Origin: Trachythela sp. YZ-2020
Taxonomy: Eukaryota > Cnidaria > Anthozoa > Malacalcyonacea > Clavulariidae
Assembly: GCA_016169945.1 (NCBI GenBank)
Contig: JADLSH010000220.1
Coordinates: forward strand, 5,691,001 to 5,755,000
DNA: 64,000 nucleotides
Direction: 5' to 3'
The translations under genes and the position numbers were made by a program. Shown one piece after another: positions 1-9,493 of this stretch (position 1 is the first letter of the stretch; every line of letters begins with the position of its first letter). A model generated the notes under the pieces. It saw only the letters and a list, made by a program, of their open reading frames with translations. It searched no databases and was not told the origin of the DNA.

Positions 1-85
1 TCAACCCTGATAGTGTCGAGGCTAGCGCGGACATAGCTACTAACACTGAGAACTCTCTCAACGGAAACTCAACAACGAAACAGCA

Positions 86-694
86 GTGCATGGGCTGCGT
101 ATGTTCGGATTTGTCTCCGGAGGTGGAGGGTTTAAAGTTGGACGCATGAACGAGTGCCGACCAAAGGCAAAGGAGCAAAACATTAATGCAAATTCTACCG
201 AAAATGTGTTGACAACCTCTACACAAATTAACAGCGACGGCTTGAACGAAACAAAAGAACTCAGTAAATCAAACAATGCCTCTATATTAACAACGCTCCC
301 GGACGACGTAAGTATTTTTCCAAATGAAATTCCTGGGAATAGTGGAAATAAAACGAAAGGTATGCACGATTATGGTAATTGTAATAAAAACAAATCGCCA
401 ATTAACATCGCCAATATCAACGATACAATAAATAACAAATCTAATTTTGCTGAAATTGTCCGTTCAGTTAACACGGGTGGAAAAGAATCACAATCCCGCT
501 ATATTGCCCAACATAATGCCTACGCTAGTAATGCTCCTCATAGATCTACTAATCAAACTATTCCTGTTCGTATCACCACAAGAAGTCAGCCAAGATCAAA
601 TCGAAGGAATTCAAATAATAGATCTAAAAAACCGTTTTTTCGTCAAACTTGGCCCCAAACGAACTCACGTCCCACGCAAGAGACGTTAGTTTGA
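86..694 (+). pseudogene. LINE-A N-terminal region, frame-shifted from the endonuclease
   Basis: An open frame of about 200 residues, rich in Asn, Ser, Thr and Lys, ends in a basic stretch. It contains IPVRITTR at about 559-582, also present just upstream of the endonuclease in the LINE at 55400-56950, where it is in the same frame as the endonuclease. Here it is one frame off, so a frameshift near 650-690 probably separated the two. A different frame is open from 3 to about 146 and contains a Cys-rich CMGCVC motif, possibly the end of an ORF1. No enzymatic domain is visible. A genuine overlapping ORF1/ORF2 arrangement cannot be excluded. Confidence 0.6.
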
Positions 695-2025
695 TCTCGG
701 GGCCAAATAACACGATAAGAAGGAGCCGATATAACCTTATTGAAATTCCTACTGTCGTCCCGCATTCCTCGAAATCCAAGCTCCCTACCTTTCTACTATT
801 AAATGCATGTCACATAACTAATAAAATAGACGAACTATCTGCTGTTGTTGCTATAAATAAACCAGAAGTAGTTTTAATCACTGAGTCCTGGTTGAACGAA
901 GCCATTCCTGACTCTGCAATAACGATTGGCCCTATGTTCAAAAACTTTCGCTTGGACAGAGCCACCATTGGTGGCGTGGTGCTCACATATGTACACTCTA
1001 GTATTCCGGCTACTCGCTTGATGACAACAGAAACCAGCGACAAAGAAGTGCTATGGTTATTACTGAAGCCTCCTAGAACCCCAAGACCATATAGTTCAAT
1101 AATTGTTGGAGTGGTGTATCATCCTCCGGGGCAACCTGCTGAGAACAATAATGACATGATCGAATACCTTACAACCTGCCTTGATAGCTTCCTAATTGAT
1201 AGACCATCATGCGGAATTGTAATTGCAGGTGATTTTAATAAATTAAATTTAAGTCGCCTATGTAATCGTTTTGACTTAAAAAAACATGTGACAGCTCCAA
1301 CGAGAGGCAATAACATTCTGGATCAATTTTATACTAACATGCATAGTAAGTTCAACCCAGTTCAGCACCTACCTCCAATTGGCCGCTCTGATCATCAATG
1401 TCTACTCCTGACTCCAAAGGAGCAGCAGAAGACGCCGGCCAATTCCAAACGAATTAGGCACTTGACAACTGGAAATCTCAATGCTCTTAGTTTGAAGATT
1501 ATTCAGGAAGACTGGACAACGGTGTACGAAGCTCAAGACATAGATGAGAAAGTGAAGAATTTCAGTTCCACCTTGACGGAGATAATTGAAGAAACAATTC
1601 CTGAGAAAACAGTTCGGGTCCATCAATCCGATAAACCGTGGATGACTAGCTACATTAAAACTAAAATCAAACAGCGACAACGAGAATTTTCCCGCGGTGA
1701 TACAGCTCGGTACAATCAATTATGCGAGTCTGTTCGTAGATTAATATCAGAAGCCAAAGTCAGGTATTACAATTCTAAAGCAAAAGACTTCCACTCATCT
1801 AATCCAGCAAAGTGGTATAAGACAATCAATGCTCTTATTGGAGCGAACAATGCTACAAACTCCAGGGTGCACACCCCTCAAATAGAAACTGAAGAGGCAG
1901 CTGAAAAACTACAATCTGTGTTTACTAAACCTTGGGAAAATCTGAGAAACGAAAATAAATTGGACGTTGATGAAGTAAATCACCTGCTTAAAGAAACACC
2001 GCCACCTCTGCCCTCAATTGGTTAA
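649..2025 (+). pseudogene. LINE-A apurinic-type endonuclease domain
   Basis: The endonuclease nicks target DNA for target-primed reverse transcription. Motifs in order are LNACHITNKIDEL, ITESWL (catalytic Glu), a GVVYHPPG segment, the GDFN box (AGDFNKLNL), ILDQFYTN and GRSDHQCL (catalytic Asp-His). After it comes a linker with a KPWMT segment typical of this region in CR1/Jockey-group proteins. The frame ends at TAA (2023-2025), and translation past that codon stays in frame into the reverse transcriptase. The stop is therefore an inactivating nonsense change, unless it is read through. The real start is unclear because the N-terminal part lies in another frame. Confidence 0.85.
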
Positions 2026-3429
2026 GTCAAAAGTTGTCTAAAACACTTAAATTCAAGGAAAGCGACTGGTGTGGACGAGATTCCGGCTTGGCTACTCAAA
2101 CGTTTCGCGGAAGATCTTGCTCCTGTGGTACATAATGTTGTCACATGTAGTATCAATCAATGTCAGTACCCATCACTATACAAACATGCCTTAATAACAC
2201 CTGTAGCTAAGGTCCCAAATCCACGTGATATAGATAATGATTTCCGCCAGATCTCAGTACTTCCCCAGATGGCCAAAGTCCTAGAAAAACTTCAACTCCA
2301 ACTGAATGGCACGGATCTCAAGGTTAAAAATAACCAACATTCATTTACCCACGGACGGTCTACTGTAACTGCCTTAATATCTATGACTCAAAAATGGTAC
2401 AATGCTACAGACAACTCTCTAACTGGTAGAAAAGGCGTTCATGCTGTTTTTCTAGATTTCCGGAAGGCCTTCGACCTGGTGAACCACAACATTTTACTTG
2501 AAAAACTTGCGCATATGAACATTAACAAATCATTATGGTTATGGATTAGAAGTTTTCTCACGGGAAGAACTCAACAGGTAAATTTAAGCGGAATCTTATC
2601 GTCAACTGCCAGTTGCCCTTGTGGCGTTCCACAGGGCTCAGTAATTTCGCCAGCACTTTTTAATGTACATATAAATGATTTGGAAGACTCGATCCCTGAT
2701 AATCTGAATATAGATACGGATAAATACGCTGATGATTGCACTCAGGACCAACTAGTCGAACAAGATACATACAGTTCAATGCAAGTCGCAATAGACTGTG
2801 TGTGTAAGTGGGCTGAAACAAACAAAATGGAACTAAACTCTAAGAAAACTAAAGACATGTGGATATGCTTTACAAATTCTGTTCAAGAACCACCTCCAAT
2901 CCAAATAGGAGATGCTGTTATTGAAAGAGTAAAAACTTTTAAACTACTTGGTGTTTGGTGTCAAAATAACATGAAATGGAACGAACATATTGAGCAAATC
3001 ACGCGTAAAGCAAACAAAAGACTTTACCATTTGAGGCAGTGTAAAAAAGCTCATCTGCCTGCAGAGGTTGGTCTTACTACCTACATCTCGAAGATTAGAC
3101 CTATCCTAGAGTATGCTAGTCCAGTCTGGTGTGGCCTACCGGGATATTTGCAAAGTGAAGTGGAAAAGGTACAATTGAGAAGCCTAAGAATATTAGGTTT
3201 GAGAAATGACTCCCTACCAACCTTAGAAGATAGAAGAGGTTGTGCAGCAACTCGTGAGTTTGAACGGATATGTAGAGACCCAGACCATCCATGTCACAAG
3301 CTTCTGCCAGAAAAGATAGTTAATCCGTATGGTTTGCGCGGAGGTTTTAAAGAGTACCAAATCTCTTCCAAAACAGAAAGACACAAAAACTCGTTTATGC
3401 CGCGATGCTGTAACCAAGTAATTTTATGA
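2026..3429 (+). pseudogene. LINE-A reverse transcriptase domain
   Basis: This continues the endonuclease frame after the stop at 2023-2025. Reverse transcriptase landmarks, numbered from the GTG codon at 2071, are the palm motif FLDFRKAFD (Asp about residue 129), GVPQGSVISPALF, and the catalytic YADD at residues 219-222. The C-terminal region carries FKLLGVWCQNNMKWNEHI and ILEYASPVWC, typical of CR1/Jockey-group enzymes. It runs about 450 residues without a further stop, so the copy is young or recently inactivated. It ends at 3429 in a short AT-rich 3' tail. Confidence 0.9.
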
Positions 3430-3579
3430 AACTGATTTTGAACCTTTTTACACAATCTTAAGTTCACCTATCATATATAGTAAATATTTTTAATTGTAAT
3501 TATAGCACTATTTAATTTTGTAAATCCATTGTATTTCTTGTCCTAAGATGGATAATTAAAATATTATTATTTCTTACAA

Positions 3580-4357
3580 AAGCAGCCAAACCACCACCCC
3601 TTGCTTCTGTGTCTAGTCTAAAAAGAGTATATCCTGGGATATCAAGTTCTGAATCTTGGATTTTCCCACCTAACCAGGTTTCGCTAAACGTTAATAAATG
3701 AATTCCGGATTTTAAGTGCGAACATACGAGCCGCAGTTCATCTATCTTACTATATAGACTCTGTATATTCTGATGGATTATCTTAAATCCCCGTTGATTT
3801 ACAAAGTTCATCGTTGTTGGTAAAGGAAAATCAGGTTCTTCGTCAATTAGCTCCTCCATAGGCCGAGTATAACACAGTCCACAAGTTTTAAACTGTTCAA
3901 ACGTAGCACCTAGACATTTGAGGTGGAGCGGCTGTTGACAAACTGTGCAACGCGTATTGGCCTGATTCTTTCGAATCGTCTTTACACAGGATGTACACAT
4001 TAAACCTTTATGAAATGGTCCTGGATTCATCGATATATCGTTGCATTGTTGCATCAAAACATGTATAAGCAACAATTGACGGATTAAGTTAATCAGCCTA
4101 AGGCATTGTTTACCAGTTGAAATATTTGTTGACATCTTAACGACCATCTTAGGCTTCGAGGATATTTTCGATATAGCAGCAACACCAAAAGAGTTTGATA
4201 GGTTTTGACCAATACCAAGCTCAACGGATCTATATGTCACATTTACTACAGAATCTTTATCTTTACTTTCATGGTTTTGTTTGTCAGAAACAACCAACAA
4301 AAATATCAAGTAAACGAATTTATTGCAGGAGCTCACAAACCAGCCAGTCCCCGCCAT
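3580..4357 (-). pseudogene. LINE-B N-terminus: 2A-like motif, PHD finger, start of endonuclease
   Basis: The frame starts at 4357. Residues 91-110 are hydrophobic and lead into NPGP at residues 111-114 (codons 4027-4016), the hallmark of 2A translational-recoding peptides. Next is a C4HC3 PHD-type zinc finger: Cys121, Cys124, Cys137, Cys140, His145, Cys148, Cys159, Cys162. The endonuclease then begins (IIHQNIQSLYSKIDEL, SETWL) and is cut at about 3580 by the 3' end of LINE-A. Some APE-type LINEs are known to have N-terminal 2A-like sequences with a signal-like hydrophobic run. The usual Glu of the 2A consensus is Ser here, so activity is uncertain. No reverse transcriptase of this element remains in the window. 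Confidence 0.8.
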
Positions 4358-6293
4358 GTTGTTCCGTTGTGTGAAACTTTTATCCAGAGTTATGTAACTA
4401 GATTACCCACCGGAGTAAGTCTTATTACCCTGTTTACGTTAATATTATGCTGCTAAATAAATTTTCTCGGCGCTGGGACCCCAGAGTTTTTTTTGGATTG
4501 GGGTCGCTAAAGATATTGGAGGGCGCGGTGGCACTAGTAACGAATGTTCAATGATGGAGTCATTTAGGGGGTATAGGGGCATGCTCTTCAGAAATTTTGA
4601 AATCTATAGTCCCAGGAGGCCTCAGAGATCAAAATTAGTAAACTAACAGTAGTTTTTGACAGTATTTGGCGACTTTTTCTCATTTCTTTACTTATGAGTA
4701 TGGTTTTCCTATGGATACAATATATTTTTGGTTTAGAAACCGTTGTGAGAGAGATTTAATGTGGGATATTAATGTCCTTGATAGCTCTTTGGCTTTCCCG
4801 ATTTCCAGGGCGGCGAAAATATATTTTTACAACGATGAAAATAACCGCACCTTAGAATGTGGGTATGTCGAAATTTTTGCTTAATATCTCATGCTTATAT
4901 TTTAAGAGTTTGTTCCGAATCGAAGTCTATTCTTAGGGCATATCAAGGCTGAAAACGATTGCTTTTAATGCGAAATATTTTCCAGTAGACCATATCAGTC
5001 TGAGAACACAATGTTCAGCAGTATATAGCTGTGTGTTTTTAATAAAATATTAGCCAAACTTTTTAATGACTTGCTTATGGCATTCACAGCAAAGGACTGG
5101 GGTTTTGTTGTCAAAAACATGTGTGTGTTTTGAAAACTAACACGCATAACCATTGACCTTTGTTTGCGTTAGATAGAAGAAACATTTAGCTTTCACATGA
5201 TCGTATCACAGATTGCAAAAAGGATAGCGCGAGGGAATCAACTTCAAAATGTTATATTTAAGCAAAAATTAAGAGAAGTACTTGTCACCTATCACTCCCA
5301 ATAAAAATTTAGAGGGGGACAATGTTTTACCAACAATGCGCTCAGCATGTTTGCAAAAATTGGAGTTTTCATACATTGAGCTACAAAGAGGATCGGTTTG
5401 GTAGATACATTAATCTTGTTTCAACAGTCGTAAAACTTAAGCCACACATTAACTGGTTTCAACAGAATCACAGGCTAGCAAAACTATAACATCTTCGCTA
5501 TTTTTTTTAGAAATAAATTATGGTTAAACGTCCTAAAAAGAAGCTTTAAAAGCGGTCAAATTTCAGCTATGATATCTCCTAGGAATCAACCCCGGTTTTA
5601 ATGAATTTTTTAAGATGAAAACTTGAGATAAGAAACTTCAACATGCCTGAGAATTTTAGAGGGGGACACCAAATCAAAAAAATATATTCTCATTTGAAAT
5701 TTTGTCACCATTCGAAGTGACCGAACACACGCGCATTATCGATAATAAATTCTCTCTTACAGGAAAATCTTTGCTAAATTCAAACTGACTACGTACTCAG
5801 AGTGATTTAACACGTAAATTTGTGTGTATCCTACGATGTATGTATGACTAATTGTTTAAAGGGCGGTGGGGGACGGGGGCTAAAGCCGGCAAGGCCACCT
5901 TCTCCGCGGTCCTTTCGATCTAAAAGTCTCTAAGTTACTGGGTTATAACCGTATAACCGTTGCGTACACTCATTATATAAGAGACACGTTTATATACGTT
6001 TTGCCAGAACACACATTAGAAGTGGGACAGTGAACTTGAGTGTTGTGAAGTAAATTGCATATTTGGTTCATAGCTGGGAAGAAAGCCAGCTAACATTCAT
6101 TAACTTGCCATTTGAAAGACAATTTCAATCGGCATCGCCATTCACTTAACACACTTGAGACAATTAAAATTTGCCATGCATCACTTGATAAAGTTCTGCA
6201 CAGCGCTATTAAGTCATGGCTTCAAAAAGAAAGATTACCCCGTGCAGCGCGCCTTCATTTCTCTCCTTAATTGCGTGGGTTTTCCGTGGATTG
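4358..6293. other. Non-coding stretch, no gene seen
   Basis: This AT-rich stretch holds only short open frames without recognisable motifs, the longest 72 codons at 4666-4884. The part next to 4357 may be the 5' untranslated region of LINE-B. A GAGGGGGACA motif recurs near 5310 and 5660, which may point to an old unrecognised repeat. No RNA gene was identified. Confidence 0.5.
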
Positions 6294-6307
6294 TACACTG
6301 TTAATTT

Positions 6308-6560
6308 CAAGGAGTTATTTTAACTCCGCCATAGGAGTTAAAATTACTCCTTGTGGGAGAGTAAAAATTTTGGAGTAAAATCTACTCCAAAAATGGAGTT
6401 AAAACTACTCCATTTCGGTACGCATTCCAGAATTTACTCCACTGGGAGTCATTTTAACTCCACTGAAGGAGTAAAACTTACTCCAGCAAAGGAGTAGAAA
6501 TAATGGAGTAATTTTTACTCCTTAATATTACTCTAGGAGTCGTTTTAACTCCTGAATTTT
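6308..6560. repeat. Left palindromic arm of GGAGT/ACTCC repeats
   Basis: More than a dozen alternating GGAGT and ACTCC words are separated by short AT spacers, giving nested hairpins such as GGAGTTATTTTAACTCC. This arm is less regular than the right arm. Confidence 0.8.
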
Positions 6561-6699
6561 ACCGCGGCCATGCAAAGTTATTTAACTCCAACATTATGAG
6601 ATTCTTTCACTGGGCGTAGGGACTAGTTAAGATATTTGCTAGTGATACAAAATTAAGAAGCAAGAAGTTCCTGCTATTTAATTAGCTGACGAAGTATTA

Positions 6700-6720
6700 T
6701 TATTATTATTATTATTATTA
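6700..6720. repeat. (ATT)n microsatellite
   Basis: About seven ATT units, followed by an AT-rich stretch. Such runs often mark a LINE 3' tail, but no LINE coding sequence is seen beside it. Confidence 0.8.
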
Positions 6721-7910
6721 AATCAATTAAATAAAATAAAATTTAGCTCCGGTAACGTCGCCAAGTGGGAATGGCGGAATGCTGTATTATGCATTGGCTT
6801 TATACATTCTTTACATTTAAACCGCGAGCGGTAATCGAAGCCGGGTCTGTCGTGAATCGCCAACGTACTTTTCTCGTTATATTCACTCAAAGTCAAAGGA
6901 TTTATTTACATTTTTGGATTGGATTGATATTTTTTCTGCTGAGAAGAATGCTTCCCTCTGTTAACTAAACAAGTGGAAACACTCGTGTCTGCACCAATCA
7001 ACGCGTTAGGGATGTATCACGTGTTATAGTAATTTGATTCTATATTCACATCATGCGCCAAATTCGATATTTTTAATATTTTGCTACAAAAGTTCAAGGA
7101 GAGGAGAGTTTTACCCAAATTTTCTTTTATATATATTCACGAAAACCGGACAAATTACACGGACTTTGTTGCGAAGGTATGTTTATTGTTATTTGCTATT
7201 TTGTGTAGGATTATTTACTCGATAGGTGGTTATATTTTCTATTGAAGACTGTATACAAATCACTTCGACGCACTGAGGTCAAAATGAAATCGTCTTGAGT
7301 TGTATACAGTAAATTTTCGAGTAATTTCTTCTAGCAGAAGTATATAACTTAGTTTATTGTTTCCCAAATTTTGATTTAGGCAATTGACGGTCTGATTGAG
7401 GAGTGCTGCCGCTGCTGTGTAAAGACAAACACGGTTAAAGTGCCTGAAGGTAAGACGAATATTCCCATGTTTTGTTGCCATTTTAATTTGTATATAAGAT
7501 TTAGTATTCGTATGGCGAATAGTTAGGTATTCAAATTGTTTTATAACCAGTGATCTACTGGGACTAATCTGTATATGTAATAATTTTTAATAGTAGATGA
7601 TTTTTGCATAAAATTCAAGTTAGTTCATTATATATTTGAGAATATTTTTGTAATAACATGACCTTGCTTTATACATGGAGATAGGATTTCCTTTAGCAGG
7701 GTTAGTGACCAAGAGAGTCATAGAAAGCAAGGGTTTACATGATTTAGGGTGATGCTACTGACACAGTTATGTTACCTCGGTTAAGGAAAACACTGCATGG
7801 TCACGAAGCATGCTGTATTTGAAAATGACACAGCTTAGGTGATATTGCTTAAAATATTCACCAGGTTGATATGCATACCATATTGACATTCATACCAAAT
7901 ATAATATATG

Positions 7911-8140
7911 AATTGAAGGGTTTTGTAGATGGAAAATTATTGAGTGTAAAGTATATACATTTATTAGACCTAACCAGGAACAGCTGCGAAAAATGCAACT
8001 ATAGATAGGTCCCTGGCAGGAATTGAACCTGCGGCCCTGCGATTCCGGTGCAGCGCTCTAACCAACTGAGCTACAGAGGCCAGTTGTCCATTGTATATAA
8101 TTTACACTCAATAATTTTCCATCTACAAAACCCTTCAATT
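7911..8140. mobile_element. MITE-like unit: 40-bp perfect inverted repeats around a tRNA-derived head
   Basis: Bases 7911-7950 are the exact reverse complement of 8101-8140. The match continues inward for about a dozen bases with a few mismatches. Between the arms lies a minus-strand tRNA-like sequence with its 3' extension. The unit is bounded by AATT, which may be a target duplication or part of the repeat. It is nested within the 6296-9491 element. Confidence 0.75.
8008..8081 (-). repeat. tRNA-derived SINE head (minus)
   Basis: On the minus strand it contains a pol III A box (TAGCTCAGTTGG) and a B box (GGTTCAATTCC). D-arm (GCTC/GAGC), anticodon-arm and T-arm (GCAGG/CCTGC) pairings are visible. 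The acceptor stem has a mismatch and the anticodon loop lacks the usual T33, so I call it a tRNA-derived repeat rather than a functional tRNA. A near-identical copy lies at 8248-8321 in the other orientation. Confidence 0.75.
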
Positions 8141-8247
8141 ATTATTCTATCGAGTGAGATGCCAACAAAATCTAGATATTTACCCACAACTTAACATGGC
8201 AGTACCCTAGTATATATACATGAACTTGTGGTTAGAGCTTGACAACT

Positions 8248-8340
8248 GGACTCTGTAGCTCAGTTGGTTAGAGCGCTGCACCGGAATCGCAGGGCCGCAG
8301 ATTCAATTCCTGCCAGGGACCTATAGTTGCATCATTGAAA
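8248..8340 (+). repeat. tRNA-derived SINE head (plus)
   Basis: This is nearly identical to the minus-strand copy at 8008-8081, including the upstream GACAACTGG and the downstream CCTATAGTTGCAT. Its B box is GATTCAATTCC. The sequences diverge after about 8335. The two copies, about 170 bp apart and inverted, would pair in a read-through transcript. Confidence 0.75.
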
Positions 8341-9187
8341 TCATTGATGTCGGAAACTTATGTGAGGCTTAATCTTCGCAGCTGCCTTAGCCTGTAAAGC
8401 AAGCCCTCATTGAAGCTGAAAGAGTAAACATGAAAGCCGGGTATTACAGGAGACCCTCGTTCCTCTTTCTGCTCCAAGATGGTCTGCTATGCACGCTACA
8501 GCTGGCTCGGCCACTAGATGTCATATGAACTATATGCAGTATCCGGCCGGATAATCAGGTCAGATCTGTTTCAACTATCCGGTGCATCCCTATTGTCAAA
8601 GCCCATGTGCCAGTATAGTTTGTTTAATAAATGTTTGCTGATTCATTAGCTCACAAATCAATATAAGTGCTTGAGATTTTTCAAATTATTTGTGGCTAAC
8701 CAATAATCTTCTGCTGCTGTTTTATTAACCTTATATTTTTTCTTAGGGATTGTTTTAATGAATTCATACAGTAATATCCTGATGCTGAAGTTGATTGAAG
8801 TTTAATACTACCACTATAATCAAGTCAATATCATGGCATCCTTCTTCATTGTCAATATGGGAAATGTTATTCATTTGTTGGAGAACATAATATATGGAAT
8901 GCCAAGCAAAGCAAGGAGATGAGTGGCCAACTAGTGGTATACAACTTGTTTAGTACTAAAATTCTACCAATTGACCCACATAACATTATGATAATGCTGT
9001 GAACACTACAAGCATGTTATAACCATGATATCATAACCGACATATCATGATGTCGAGCCTAACAATGTAAATAACTAGAGCAAATTGCATGCCTGTTGTG
9101 TATATCATATTTTGCTGAGAAAATATATTATTTTGACCTTAAAATGTTTTTATTGATTTCTAACTTTAATTAAGAGCCCTTCCTTAC

Positions 9188-9491
9188 TCTAATCTATAGG
9201 AGTTATTTTGACTCCCAAATTGGAGTAAAGGGAAAAGGTACAGAATGACTCCTTTTGTGGAGTAAACTTTACTCCAGTTTTTTAACTCCATTTCTGGAGT
9301 AATTTTTACTCCATTCTTAGAGTAGTTTTTACTCCTACTGGAGTAAATTTCACTGCACTTATGGAGTACAATTTACTCCAAAATTGGAGTTAAAAAACTG
9401 GAGTAAAATTTACTCCAGAAAAGGAGTCATTCTGTACCTTTTTTTTTTACTCCACTTTTGGAGTTAAAATAACTCCTTGAAATTAACAGTG
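9188..9491. repeat. Right palindromic arm, near-perfect inverted repeat
   Basis: The arm itself folds back. A segment from about 9199 with GGTACAGAATGACTCC is repeated in inverse at 9420-9480, with GGAGT/ACTCC words between. It ends in the inverted terminus at 9491, matching the left end of the element at 6296. Confidence 0.8.
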
Positions 9492-9493
9492 TA

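Larger units (their letters stand above)
1..3580 (+). mobile_element. LINE-A, nearly complete CR1/L2-like non-LTR retrotransposon
   Basis: One plus-strand element carries, in order, an N-terminal low-complexity region, an apurinic-type endonuclease, a reverse transcriptase and a short 3' untranslated tail. The tail is AT-rich and ends near 3550-3575 in ATT-like repeats, as CR1/L2-type LINEs often do. The 5' end lies outside the window. Its 3' end sits inside the endonuclease region of an opposite-strand LINE (LINE-B), so LINE-A inserted later. One in-frame stop and at least one frame change make this copy non-autonomous. The clade is inferred from domain order and motif style only. Confidence 0.85.
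6296..9491. mobile_element. 3.2-kb DNA-transposon-like element with GGAGT/ACTCC palindromic ends
   Basis: The left end reads CACTGTTAATTTCAAGGAGT and the right end is its inverse complement. Both are flanked by TA (6294-6295 and 9492-9493), a possible two-base target duplication. Each end holds about 250-300 bp of alternating GGAGT and ACTCC words forming many short palindromes. The interior has no recognisable transposase: its open frames are under 75 codons, and it contains tRNA-headed repeats. I infer a non-autonomous element moved in trans by a TA-targeting transposase. The family is not identified. Two unrelated solo copies are less likely, because each arm has only one true terminus. 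Confidence 0.65.

Noticed and set aside
8008..8321. Two functional tRNA genes
   Set aside because: The acceptor stems have mismatches, the anticodon loop lacks T33, and both have a shared non-tRNA flank and 3' extension typical of SINEs.
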